DNA of 53,141 bases. Origin: Rubripirellula obstinata (lineage in GTDB: Bacteria; Planctomycetota; Planctomycetia; Pirellulales; Pirellulaceae). The notes under the pieces were generated by a model. It was not told the origin of the DNA and made no database searches. It saw only the letters and a program-made list of their open reading frames with translations. The DNA lies in contig NZ_LWSK01000030.1 in assembly GCF_001642955.1 (NCBI RefSeq), positions 1-53,141 of the forward strand. Reading direction: 5' to 3'. The translations under genes and the position numbers were made by a program. Position 1 is the first letter of the stretch; each line of letters starts with the position of its first letter. Shown here piece by piece: positions 13,301-20,032 of the stretch.

Positions 13301-16300
13301 TGCTGCTAATTCGTTGAAAGTTTCCCGTATTCCCACTGTTCTGTTGACCATTGTTTGGCCCAAGCGTGTACGAGAACAAAGCTCCGTCACGTCGGATCGC
13401 AATGTCGCCGACGGGTTGTTGACTTTCACCGATCAAACGCGTCATCGTTCCAGTAAACGGATTGAACGCGGCCAGCGACTTGACATCGTTGCCGCCGTTT
13501 CCGGGAATGCCGTTGCTGTAGGAGACGAACAGTGTGATGTCGTCGAGTGAATAGGGGACCGCGGAATTGACATCGAAGTTTGGAACGATGTAGGCTGCTT
13601 CGGCGGTGTAGTCGAGGAATTGGTCCGCAAACCCAATCGTTGAACCGGGGATTCCCTCGAACGTCAATTCCTCAAACGAATCACGCGAAATCGTTCGCGT
13701 GGAGTTGATCGGCATCAAACGCACCAACGGGTTGGTTGGCGTTTCGTCAAAGAATTGGTCTAAGAACTGAGGCACCGTTGCCGCGCTGCTGACGGCAACA
13801 AAGTAAGTACCTTCGGGCAATTCGACGGGGCCAATGTACGCGTCCGAAATTCCGGATGATCCGCCGCTAAGATTAGTGCTATCGACGCCTTCGACCGGAC
13901 GCGCGCTGTCGTCGGTCACGTTGGAATCGTGTCCAACCAAGATCAAGCGACCTTGCGCGTCATAGATGCTCAAACGCGTGTCGGGACGTCCGAGTTGATC
14001 GGCGTAGTCGATGTCAAAGGTGGTGGTGACGAAGCGATTTTCGCTGTCAAACGTATCTGGTTCTAATTGTTGAGCGAACAGATCGACGCGATAGATATCG
14101 ACGTCTTCAAGGCGTTCATCTAATAGGCTGTTAAACAGAGCGGGAACGGAAAGGCTGTCGTTCAGGTTACCGATTTCGCCCGTTACGACCAACGAACCGC
14201 GATCAGAAGTCAACAGGTTGCCAATCGGCTGGGCGGCACCCGCAAAGTTCTGATTCAAACGTAAATCAACGACTTCGCGTGTCGATTCATCACCGCTGTT
14301 GCGATCGCCAGGCGTTGGGTCGATCACATCGACAATTTCGCCGACGTCACCGGCAAGCGGACTGTGCAGCGGTGCCGCGACGACATCAATCGCAGTGGTT
14401 GCGTAACGAATTTCGGCGCGTCGAATGTTCGACCCAGCGATCTCGTTACCGTCTTGCAGACGCAGCGACAAAGTGTACTGACCTGACGTGATTCCATCGG
14501 CGGTTCGGACCCGGATGTAATAATCCAGGTCGGCCAGCGAACTTCCGGGTAAGCGGACTTTGAAACCCGCATCGGCCAAGTTGGGACTTTCGACGTTGGT
14601 CGAAGTAATCGTTGTCACCGTTGGACGAACATCTTCGTCTAAGACGCCTTCGGGCAGAGTTTCATCTACGAACAAAGATTCAGTACCGACCGATTCGGCG
14701 CGGCTGTTGTCGCTGGATGCGATGATGCGTCCATCAACCGTTACCAATTCCAAGACCGTGTCGAGTCCAGACGAAGTTTCGTCGATGTCGAAAATGACTT
14801 CGGTGCCGCCCGAGGCGGTGAACGAGTAAACATCGACGTCCGATGGAGCTGACAATAACCCGCGAACATTGAAACCCAATCGTTGGTTTTCATCGCTGGC
14901 ATTTTCGCGAGCCGCCAGGATCCCGAGTGCTTGGGCATCATCGGGACGATCGTTGGTCGATTCATCAGCGGCGATCGGCAATTCGTTTTCGTAGCGGTAG
15001 GCCACGTTGCGATCGTTGGCGAACGTACCGATGCGAACACCAATCCAATCGCCTGGCGCAGGCGTGATCGGGTTGCCGTCAATGTCCAGTGTTTCTGGTC
15101 CAACGGTATCGACGTTTGGAATTCCATCGGGCGTGAATCCACCACCGATCGTGTCGTCATTCAAGCTGGTCAACACGACGGGGAAACCTGGCGAACCAAG
15201 AATTTGCAGCGTTCCACCGATGCGGTCATCGATATCAAGCGGACGCCCGTCGGCGTTCAGCGTTCCGTCGGGGCCAAACTTGACCACCAACGACGCATCG
15301 CTATCGCTGCGCAAACGCAACGCGCCGCCGTAGGCGTTGGTCAGCGAATGGATCGGCGCACGAACGACGTGAGTGATGTCGGTGTCGTCCCAGGTGGAAT
15401 CGACGGTGACAATTTCGCTGCGAATGTCTAAGCCATTGATGCCATGACCAGCGATCTGGTTGCCGGCGATCAATGGACCTTGGTTGTCAAGTTCTTGTGT
15501 GTAAAGGTCAACAAGGCCGGTGCTGCGGCCGTGGTCAATGTTTGCATCGGGAGTGAACGAGTCCGGGTTGATGCTGATCGCTGCGCCTTCGCCGCGATCG
15601 ATCACGTTATCGACGATGATCGGTTGCGAACCTCGAACAAAGATCGTCGCCGGCGCGTTAAAACCACGCCCCAAACGTGTTTCGTTCGCAGCGGCTTCGT
15701 CACGGAAACCGTCAGCGTTGTCGGTGAAACGACTGTTGGTGACTCGAACGTCGGCTTGCAAAATCTCCAACGCATTGGAATCACGCAATTGACCTTCCAA
15801 GACCGCACTGCCGCCGCCGAATCGGATGTCGGCGTAGTCCAGCGACGCGGTGCTGCTTTGACGGATCGAAATGCCGCCCCAATCGCCAGCGGTTGGTAGC
15901 GCATTGGTGACCACGGTACGGCCACCCGCCGTCGCATCGTTAAGCGAGGTGAAAGTGATCGGCGCGCCGGGCGTTCCCTCGGCGTAGAAATCAGCACCAA
16001 AGTTGACTTCGATTCGCGACGTGTCGAACTTCAAGACCGAACCGGGATCGATGGTCAACCGAGCGTCGTAGCGAGGCAACAATTTGGATGATCGTTGGGC
16101 GTCGAGCCCCAGTGTGCTGTTGAGTGCGGTAGCATCGGATTCGGGTTGAATCCCAGTGTCGACCAGAGTCGTGATGCCTTCGTTGAGTTCAGCGATCAGC
16201 AAGTAGTTTCCGGACACCGCGTCACGTCGGTAAACGTTGGTACCGGTGAAGATTGCCGCGCTGTTGTCGCGAAGTGGCGGCTGGGGAATGCCGTCGATCT

Positions 16301-19300
16301 CGATTGCACCGTCTTGCAACGCAAACACGGTACTGGTCGCGACGCTGGCTTGCGATTCGCCGCCAAAGACGTCGCGGAACGTAAACCGGTAATCGTATCC
16401 GCGACCGGCGACCATGACACCATCCACGGGATCACCAAAGTCATCCACCGGCGCTCGGTCCAGCGTAACACCGGCCACGCTTGGAACGACGATCGATTGA
16501 ACCGAACCGCGTGTTGCTGCGCCAACGTCAGTGAAACGTGTGCCGCTGCGATCGATTTGGTCCACGAATCCGTATTCAATGGTTCCGCCGGTGTCCAAGC
16601 CGCGATAGATGCGTCGGCCAACAAATCCATCCGGTGCAGTCGGTAGGTTTCGCAGCTCAATGGCACCGTTGCTGGTGAATCCGCGAGTTGGAACGCTGGA
16701 CAAGGATTCTTGGCCTTCCAATGTCACAAACGTCACGATGTAACGGTACGTTCCAGCGGCGAGTGTACCGGTGCTGCGAGTGATCCCAGTGACCGAATTG
16801 ACATCGGGACGATCTTCCTGCAACGTAGCGCCGCCAGGGTTGCCTGCGACTACTAGCGAATCGGTGATGACGTGGGCGATGTCGGTGTCGTCAAAGCGTC
16901 CGCTGACCAGCAATTCGCCAGTTGATCCGCCTGTTGGTGTTGATACCAAGACGGCTAGACCGTTGACTGAGTTTCTTTGCAGATCGTTGCCCACAATTTC
17001 GGGGCCGACTCGGTCGTAGTCGCTGGTGAAGGCGTAGAACAAACCGTTTTCAACGTCGTTGGCAAAACGTTGGTAACGCGGCGAATTAAAAGTGTCTTCG
17101 CGGAACGAGTTGGGTGTCGCCGAGATCGCCGCTCCGGCCGAATCGGTGATCGAGTTGTAGATGATCGTCGGTCGTGCATCGTCGATCTTGATCGCCGCGG
17201 TTGGCGGATCGGATGGACGTACACGTCCACCGCCAAAGCGGATGTCGGCGTGCGAAACATAGTTTACGAAGATGCCTTCGTTTTGATAAACGTCGCGGCC
17301 TTCGGCCAAGTCAACGTCGTCGCGAAATTCAATCCCGCCCCACTGTGCCGACTGTGGCGTCGTGATGATGTTGGGAAATTCATCAACACCAACACTTTCA
17401 TCAGACAACGAAGTCAAAATCACGTTGTTCGCGGGCGTTCCCAAGACTTGCACGGCGGCCAGCGAACGATCTTCGCTGACGGATTCGCTACCGGCGACAA
17501 TTTTGGAATCGCTGAACTTCAAGATTGCACCGGCGTCGATCATCACCGTCACGCCTTGCGGCACTTCGAACGTTTCGCCGTCTCGCAAGATCGCATTGTT
17601 GGGGCCGCCGCGACCGATGTTGTAGGCAACGTTGTCATCGGTGGTTGCCAGATCGCCGTCGTCACCGAGTGATGGAAGCAATCGCACCACGTCGCCCGGT
17701 TGTGCTGCGGCTAGCGCATCGTCAATGCGGCTGAACGGTGTTTGCAGCAATCCGTTACCGCCGTTGGCATCGGGATCGACAAAGATCGTTCGCGGTGAAT
17801 TCAGTTGATTCGGTGCGGCGTTGAACCAGAAATTGAAATCGCCACCGGCTTGTCCATCGGCATCACCATCAAGCGGGACGCCGAATTGATCGGTCAAGCC
17901 GGTCGGGGCAGTCGATTCGCTTTGGCTGCGAGAATCAAACGTGATGCGCAGGTCATATCGTCCTTCGGTTCGTCCACCGGTGGCTGAATCATCGCCGTCT
18001 TTTTCGCCGTAGTAATCTTCGTGGCCGGTGCTGCTGACGCCGACGACGTAACGCCCGGGTTGCAAATCCAATCGCAGGTGGCTGTCGTCACCAAACGAGT
18101 CATCATTGCGTGCAACCAGTTCAAATGTTTCGCTGCCAGGTTGACCGTTGACGCGGTACAACCGGATGACCGAATCCAACAACGATGCTTCGCCGAGTCG
18201 CTGAGCGTAGGTTTCGATCGTGACGATCCCGCCAGCATCCAAGCCGGCACTTTGTGCGACGTTAAAGGCGTAGAAATCGACATCATCGACTTCGGGACGA
18301 TTGACTGCTTGACCGATCACCTTCGCAGCGTGCGACAGGAAATCTGGTTCGGCTGGCGTCGCGGGGAAACCGGCGATCCCCAACGGGTTTCCACCCCCGT
18401 CGCCGTCGCTGCTAAACAATTCGCTGTTGGGTTCGTCTTGCGAACCGATTGCGCCGTCGGTTCCGGTCGGCAGTTCAAACAAATCGCCGATGCCAAGAAC
18501 GCTGCCGATGCCGCGGATGGCTTCGACAAAGTAGCTTGGTCGTGTATCGGGCGACAAACCGTAACTGTCAAAGAAATTCTCGGACGCATCCAGCACCAAC
18601 GTGCCGCGCGACGGGTCACGTTCATTGATGCGATACAGCGATTTCGGAGTGCCATCACCCGCGCTGACGTCAGCGGTTTGCTGCAACCCGCGCAGGTCGC
18701 CGGTGACGATTTGCAAACCAGAATCGGCGGTTTCGACGAATCGAACGCCTAGATTTTCCTCGTACAGATCCAGCACTTCGCGAACCCGTTGTCGCTGGGC
18801 GGGCGTGATCGCATTGTCTAGCGATTGGCCAGTCGCGTCGCGTCCGTACAGGTCAGCAAAGTTGTACGGGTAAACGTTGGTTCCGATCGTCGAATCGGAT
18901 TGGCGAGTGAACTTGGCATCGCGGCGTTGGTCACGGATTCCGGGATTCTGGTAAGAACCGGGCCATGGCAAGACATAGGAGCTGTCGTTACGGATTTCGC
19001 CACCGACCAAGACGTGACTTTGCAGCCCATCGCCGGGCGTGAAGTCGATCGAAACCGCGCCCGTGCCACTGAGAGCTTCCGCAAACGTGTCGCCCGGGGT
19101 GGATGTCTCGCTGACAACGCTTTGCACCGGAGCATCATTGGTGTCTTGTCCAGACCCGATGCGCAGCCGATAAGTTTCGCCCGGGGCCAACGTCGACAAA
19201 TCGCCAGCGGTCGTCAGCGTCGCTTTGCCACTGATGGGGTCATAGCTGACTGCCGTGATCATGACTTCGGTGTCGTCCGTCGATTCGACGGTTCCCTTGG

Positions 19301-19967
19301 TCGCAAACAGTCGGTAATTCGCTGGGTCAACGACTGGCAATACCGGTGGCGGTTGGCCAGGCCCAGCGGTGTAGCTGACCACGCCGGCCGATACGCGGCT
19401 GAGTGGATCGTCGTTAAAGAAAACTTCGATTTGGTTGGTCGCTTGCACGCGTGATCCGACACCGCCGGTCACGGGTTGCGGAACGACGGCCAAGACGCGG
19501 GGGCCGAGTTGCAGATCAAAGTCTACCAGTGTCGTCCCTAGACCAATGGTGTCTTGGGGGATGCTGACGCGATAGCTGTCTTGTGGCAAGTCGCCCGCGA
19601 AACGAGCGACCACGATTCGATCGGTGTCGCCGAGTCCCAGGAAGTCGGGTGTGACGGTGGTTTCATTGCCGCTGTCAAAGTTCCCGTCGCCGCCGGATGC
19701 GGTGAAGGTGAACGAAGCCAAGGCGGTTGCATTGAATCCCGTTGAACCGCCAAACCGGAATGTCAATTCACGCGGTGGCGAATCCAATTGCGTGACGCCG
19801 CCGAGATTGAATTGCTCGGTCACATCAGCCGCGACACTAACCAAGTCGAACGCCAACAATTCACGCTTTTCGAGCGTTTCGTGATGCAGGTTTCGCGATG
19901 AAAGCGATTTGGATCGGCTGCGTGATTGGCTACGTGATTGGTGACGTAGGTTTCGTCGTTTGGTCAT
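1323..19967 (-). CDS. Giant surface protein 1 (pseudo-metzincin, PPC, beta-helix, GEVED, cadherin-like, dockerin)
   Basis: A 6214-residue protein, probably exported or surface-bound. ATG 19967 is chosen over an upstream in-frame TTG (19997) because AAGG lies 11 bases before it. A basic N-terminus leads to LEKRELLAF (32-40), a planctomycete surface-protein motif. Then come a beta-sandwich region, a metzincin-like domain (about 387-500) without zinc ligands, a PPC-like domain (561-678; again near 1700 and 1955), a parallel beta-helix region (726-1520), a beta-propeller-like stretch (2130-2510), seven copies of an unnamed DG...FEF module (2769-3579, more near 3800 and 4660), a second beta-helix ending in DRGALEQSD (4189-4462), GEVED (4600-4895), eight cadherin-like modules (5030-6045), dockerin (6051-6123) and a Ser/Asp-rich tail. 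I saw no cysteine in the first half on reading. Second gene of an operon with its paralogue. Adhesion or matrix roles are inference. Confidence 0.92.
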   Translation of the reverse strand: MTKRRNLRHQSRSQSRSRSKSLSSRNLHHETLEKRELLAFDLVSVAADVTEQFNLGGVTQLDSPPRELTFRFGGSTGFNATALASFTFTASGGDGNFDSGNETTVTPDFLGLGDTDRIVVARFAGDLPQDSYRVSIPQDTIGLGTTLVDFDLQLGPRVLAVVPQPVTGGVGSRVQATNQIEVFFNDDPLSRVSAGVVSYTAGPGQPPPVLPVVDPANYRLFATKGTVESTDDTEVMITAVSYDPISGKATLTTAGDLSTLAPGETYRLRIGSGQDTNDAPVQSVVSETSTPGDTFAEALSGTGAVSIDFTPGDGLQSHVLVGGEIRNDSSYVLPWPGSYQNPGIRDQRRDAKFTRQSDSTIGTNVYPYNFADLYGRDATGQSLDNAITPAQRQRVREVLDLYEENLGVRFVETADSGLQIVTGDLRGLQQTADVSAGDGTPKSLYRINERDPSRGTLVLDASENFFDSYGLSPDTRPSYFVEAIRGIGSVLGIGDLFELPTGTDGAIGSQDEPNSELFSSDGDGGGNPLGIAGFPATPAEPDFLSHAAKVIGQAVNRPEVDDVDFYAFNVAQSAGLDAGGIVTIETYAQRLGEASLLDSVIRLYRVNGQPGSETFELVARNDDSFGDDSHLRLDLQPGRYVVGVSSTGHEDYYGEKDGDDSATGGRTEGRYDLRITFDSRSQSESTAPTGLTDQFGVPLDGDADGQAGGDFNFWFNAAPNQLNSPRTIFVDPDANGGNGLLQTPFSRIDDALAAAQPGDVVRLLPSLGDDGDLATTDDNVAYNIGRGGPNNAILRDGETFEVPQGVTVMIDAGAILKFSDSKIVAGSESVSEDRSLAAVQVLGTPANNVILTSLSDESVGVDEFPNIITTPQSAQWGGIEFRDDVDLAEGRDVYQNEGIFVNYVSHADIRFGGGRVRPSDPPTAAIKIDDARPTIIYNSITDSAGAAISATPNSFREDTFNSPRYQRFANDVENGLFYAFTSDYDRVGPEIVGNDLQRNSVNGLAVLVSTPTGGSTGELLVSGRFDDTDIAHVITDSLVVAGNPGGATLQEDRPDVNSVTGITRSTGTLAAGTYRYIVTFVTLEGQESLSSVPTRGFTSNGAIELRNLPTAPDGFVGRRIYRGLDTGGTIEYGFVDQIDRSGTRFTDVGAATRGSVQSIVVPSVAGVTLDRAPVDDFGDPVDGVMVAGRGYDYRFTFRDVFGGESQASVATSTVFALQDGAIEIDGIPQPPLRDNSAAIFTGTNVYRRDAVSGNYLLIAELNEGITTLVDTGIQPESDATALNSTLGLDAQRSSKLLPRYDARLTIDPGSVLKFDTSRIEVNFGADFYAEGTPGAPITFTSLNDATAGGRTVVTNALPTAGDWGGISIRQSSTASLDYADIRFGGGSAVLEGQLRDSNALEILQADVRVTNSRFTDNADGFRDEAAANETRLGRGFNAPATIFVRGSQPIIVDNVIDRGEGAAISINPDSFTPDANIDHGRSTGLVDLYTQELDNQGPLIAGNQIAGHGINGLDIRSEIVTVDSTWDDTDITHVVRAPIHSLTNAYGGALRLRSDSDASLVVKFGPDGTLNADGRPLDIDDRIGGTLQILGSPGFPVVLTSLNDDTIGGGFTPDGIPNVDTVGPETLDIDGNPITPAPGDWIGVRIGTFANDRNVAYRYENELPIAADESTNDRPDDAQALGILAARENASDENQRLGFNVRGLLSAPSDVDVYSFTASGGTEVIFDIDETSSGLDTVLELVTVDGRIIASSDNSRAESVGTESLFVDETLPEGVLDEDVRPTVTTITSTNVESPNLADAGFKVRLPGSSLADLDYYIRVRTADGITSGQYTLSLRLQDGNEIAGSNIRRAEIRYATTAIDVVAAPLHSPLAGDVGEIVDVIDPTPGDRNSGDESTREVVDLRLNQNFAGAAQPIGNLLTSDRGSLVVTGEIGNLNDSLSVPALFNSLLDERLEDVDIYRVDLFAQQLEPDTFDSENRFVTTTFDIDYADQLGRPDTRLSIYDAQGRLILVGHDSNVTDDSARPVEGVDSTNLSGGSSGISDAYIGPVELPEGTYFVAVSSAATVPQFLDQFFDETPTNPLVRLMPINSTRTISRDSFEELTFEGIPGSTIGFADQFLDYTAEAAYIVPNFDVNSAVPYSLDDITLFVSYSNGIPGNGGNDVKSLAAFNPFTGTMTRLIGESQQPVGDIAIRRDGALFSYTLGPNNGQQNSGNTGNFQRISSTDADVLGSSEDGIVFQQSNEAGTGNEVSGGAQLLIQGMAFVPNLGTALIPTNNIPAQERLFVVGTRDNTGRGGEIPVSLTRNILYLAAANDGEITSFGSLDGDDDRDFGNVPYNTSFGPASDEEELGVVDTGQIDTQLGGDGGDLTGVAVRVSDEVVFDNELVAVTNLGGVHVINPSVTQPAPIGGPEEGYNRVIPTDFYGLLEPTPDHVARNGSTFLQFSGLTYAPQSIEEGRYDDTYFATTSDGWLYAFTLDNNEVTGEFDVVPAPVFFDGNYGVELSFVSDFGFTSPVGNVTNGLAFSTLQINPFQINGERFADPGHGLVTPYDRSRQPLGLGGGNSLYFGFSTAGGTDDNTLGSPETGRQLSPGGLQGSTISDSIDLSNYSAGDRPTLYFTYFIEVEADDDFDPIGGDAQPQRDSFRVFGSGEDGQYRLLATNNEFRNVAFDDEFDEFNRALTRDLDNDPGFEAGIPVQEIFDDIPNGQWRQARVDLSPFAGDRDVKIRFDFSSAGARLDQIGSVELVARDAVVIPDNDIALLTNDRDQGAALQTIVGSDIVFAPGVNYNAGDSLIITGADGELTTVLFVDSLGGAVAAGTVPVLIDPAASANDVARAVGAAVPSSLAPTIDGNGRLSLLRAVNVSVDEAIAAGLATPQPFADPGSPLLITPNAQAAVDGETFTVDLFGFGGFGVETFTYRRLGNETGDTNEIIFDDTITDPIISDVSVATEASRVINSVFGAQGFGLVSFVVGGDVQFNSLDVQLSVTAGPTVLARRTVDDPRVRVEFSEGIVTNDDETVQLTDAFGDTFVIVLNDDNNIPGNIIPAGATVIDVAFANGDTVEQIRDAVVAAVTTAAPSLDAAAALDEFGLPTAVTFDASVFAQTQRPNPFFSVAADAVRFDFPTANQIIDGETITIETPTGTVEILFNAANGPSDVGTVVFRNNSVPGNVVTSVRAIVDDFIDVALEGNFEIGRDGGSLIFYGIDVTNVTFSEENTNFEIFDVQARRINVPSGNELNDRDTIEVTATPPTSDSANEDLITFVDEGANPAADEIGEIGFERLDSAEDIRDDLDAIYRFAFQATGQAGQVQLLIAGDELNTTSPDPAVTTLRFEPFIEIDLPTITETGRGLRTGETIDLSLPTGEALTLVFVRTGSTFNVPAGQLAIPFDETSTAIDVGRDIAQRVNQIDPAFVAVGTLTGFGLAVDGADAVLSFDPQATQIDVSDESFTYSVPITVPRGELINEGETLTIFRRDRPFEQVGEVYTFTTDPVAAAAGVNQILFAPSESASVIAERLLGQLAGDLRSQFADGSDRVLLLSNASSVIVGNSGSTPPIVSFQAAENTTLEPGDFFDDARVIRATPVLINQSQDSTEVAEALQIGLADALGPLANDPTPEPGFFVPTEPSRRAATSASAINYKIEAGDRVRLFNSQVVDAGRYGLNTFLPGDNFGVSLPDAFTNNQVSTVAASGNQFEGVYIDDIIVGFAERGEAVIYDNFLGSAANANFVLNPEYTPDSRGSGLQRVAGNTDQPENPDQILVGQYSLEIRTADNYGVPQDFDPINLVLDESTGSGRTFDTNDRLRDGGVTMIVPAGINLIDGDRFTIDDGTRSLTFEFNNTLVDPESSDTSVDPSNVPINFEPSDTDFDIAGKIRDAINNEQFTSSDGEQANEGGLRVRALSGDGAEVGVTSSNRVELIGENIVVNPTFAARSNGQTGDVGRTIKIDGVATETPFGDFTNRRFPVVDQDLRTVAYLQINNESAALTDYVPGDTLVVDGKIGDRVSKGIQNNTAADDGSIVVSDPQQDLDIYRIYLTAGSSIDLDVDTTGLFRDTSRLVAPVIAVLRAGTPFSNSLEFDQNLIGFSDFANIESGNGESAGGAFATAVADVDGYYDVVISSRFAYDGGFFAQNPDFDFNEPFDDDNPFTDPADAGFGEYQLTIRPTASVAPGASQSSTGVPSRDVLFVDYQFGKTDVNRVDDQGQILIESNIIRDSLDFAIDASIGARGQTATSPVTVDGLTRPGSAALLRNINSSALVTGTVIVNNLIIDSTITDGTADDASATAIRFAGGTFADGDVPSPNVFGRILNNTIIGDGDGTAIDIAGRAAPAILNNVIVGTALGVNVDTVTANQTVSASNVFAAIVTTPSNVTEDQSIILPTADNLFSTATNGDQPIFVPAAGSVLVDSSLETLRDRLDFVDSVKGPVNIAPSPVLAPTFDALGNRRIDSPGVGAGGTGGNVFVDRGALEQSDTRRPTARLSSPLDAVGSANLSGDNEPAPAVVRLGSPQPLPFIEVELSDVGIGIALDTVTPSAVTLLENGTPLVRGRDYTFAFSPAGTTIRLTSTRGEFRGDATYEVLLSQTIRDLAGNAIAPTNDQNETLLTIITAGVEVDFGDAPASYGTSSSDGGPVHSLPANASVRLGSRLDTEAAGIPSAMADSDDNVAAIAVNVASAPSLTSSLVGGQTLITVSAVPAVGEVVFMSLDGRGFVVQFSDPTQNIGIGRVAINVDGSSTVESVTADLSSALESFLTANQSGVAVAAAPATDTVALESFDDEDGVQIGRINRTGRDYFVFGTPQADGVVSAADVDGILVPGTTTAINVVATGDGFLDAWIDFDGDGSFDEQDRIAASIPVTTGNNIISVTTPAGLTTPIDTFARFRVSETGGLLPTGFALGGEVEDYQISIAPTDFGLPFNTPPSFTMTGTSIELREGDTSDVQTITNFLTNLLPGNPNKVVELQSQTVASVNISSIGGTPGLLIPGSLQIVTPGTGGDLTADLQYATVPDGNGVITFTLTATDNVGLTSAPITVTLNVRPQNDAPRIKDPLGVPAADQRNADDAYSVAANGEIAYTLKEDNTELLGVVGDPFFIPFTTGTSVGYNRIGLLSVFEAGAADELDPSNPTGNQVLNFVEAFSDRGVGITALGGTLTPRMEAGVLVGLDYVPPTDLNTNFGSGGIDSFFYTVLDDNPSGGESFDPDLGIIIPQPLTSTNRVELRLNPVNDRPVFDTTTLELSVQEDAQLTEIEAYASGIFAGPVRTAFDEVSSTTGQSLEFTLVSLDFPQADADDFFEVYPEIDESTGLLAFQPAANIFGDFRFEVTLNDDGPENSTRGDLISSVPVTLTIGVRPTNDPPQVAPGADPLVFEIDEDNQAVILVNGTATEDGLLDVFRPGPSVGRTDEAADIAPAPGGNQTVALRTPITNRSTEGGTIEFDDSGATPQLIYTPRPNFVGTDTFIYSVFDDGQSVDADGVAFTDSRIASNTVTIVVAPVNDAPLFSGGDNVTTPEQSLVTDVSIPNWASIVQAGPPTAIDEINGTINAPAQGLEFVFNQVSGDTGLFATPVTAPIDAATGTASLTFQQIPQANGVAVFEVFLQDDGPGSETGANDPTGDKFRSEPAGTFTITVESVNDPPQATIVNPTVVVDEDEGPISVQQFDPFSPGPAEATDEQSQTVSFEVQPLAPVFADLFSVQPTVDESGFLRFTTAPNANSFITGPIPIVVTARDSGGTDNGGNDASTFTFNIVITEVNDSPRARLDEFSTDEDTPLTLTVADLIANDTDPDTLTNPGETLSLNLQPEFTSASGARVRYDAATGTITYDPTDRFASPTLQALMNDGVTAESLTDSFTYSLIDSTGLVSNVARVAIDVSGINDAPILVPDTPTLNSDGTTIITPLENDFDIDGTIDATSIEITLLPAFGSLDVLDDGTIIYTPFNDSDADDVFRYTVADNFGLRSEEALVTISANASPIAVSDNETTFINESVFIDVAENDSDPNGSLDLDSITIVRTPLFGEAMAQPDGTVQYIPDAGFVGIDTFEYRIADDQGRLSNVATTRVQVVASRMQNPDRFSDVNADGLITAIDALLIVNFIGREGTNLAVNDAITRIPDELRRFRFLDVSGDQVVSVRDALDVINELERINNVSQNSFGAEREQVFASGIDVGTESRLASGSVTSVANDPINNQVAEKLVDVSDSSSEYDDIIDSIVIDSSSSDSDSETSAIDEVLTGLF
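1597..1815 (-). other. Dockerin type I-like domain of giant protein 1
   Basis: Two calcium-binding loop-helix repeats are visible, DVNADGLITAIDALLIVN and DVSGDQVVSVRDALDVIN, separated by a linker of about 28 residues, at residues 6051-6123. Asp/Asn positions of the loop are kept, so calcium binding is plausible. Dockerins of this kind are common at the C-terminus of large planctomycete proteins. No cohesin partner is seen in the window. Confidence 0.88.
18468..18515 (-). other. Degenerate metzincin zinc motif in giant protein 1
   Basis: Residues 485-500 read RGIGSVLGIGDLFELP. This aligns with the metzincin consensus HExxHxxGxxH followed by a short loop, but the three histidines and the glutamate are Arg485, Ser489, Asp495 and Gly486. 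Structural residues (the central Gly492, the leucines and the ELP ending) are kept. About 100 residues upstream, TPAQRQRVREVLDLYEENLG resembles the N-terminal helix of serralysin-type proteases. The call is a non-catalytic domain of protease descent. Confidence 0.72.
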
Positions 19968-19978
19968 AGTTGACCCAA

Positions 19979-19982
19979 CCTT
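19979..19982 (-). promoter_or_regulatory. Ribosome binding site of giant gene 1
   Basis: AAGG lies 11 bases before the ATG at 19967. The leader reads AAGGTTGGGTCAACTATG, close to the leader of the upstream giant gene (AAGGTTTGGTCTATG). This supports ATG 19967 over the in-frame TTG at 19997. The 65-bp gap 19968-20032 holds nothing else recognisable, so both giants are probably on one transcript. Confidence 0.6.
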
Positions 19983-20032
19983 GCGGGTAGGATTCAAGTG
20001 AAGAATAAATGTTGTAAGTTCAGTCGTTACTT

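Noticed and set aside
18468-18515. Active zinc metalloprotease in giant protein 1
   Set aside because: All zinc ligands and the catalytic glutamate are replaced.
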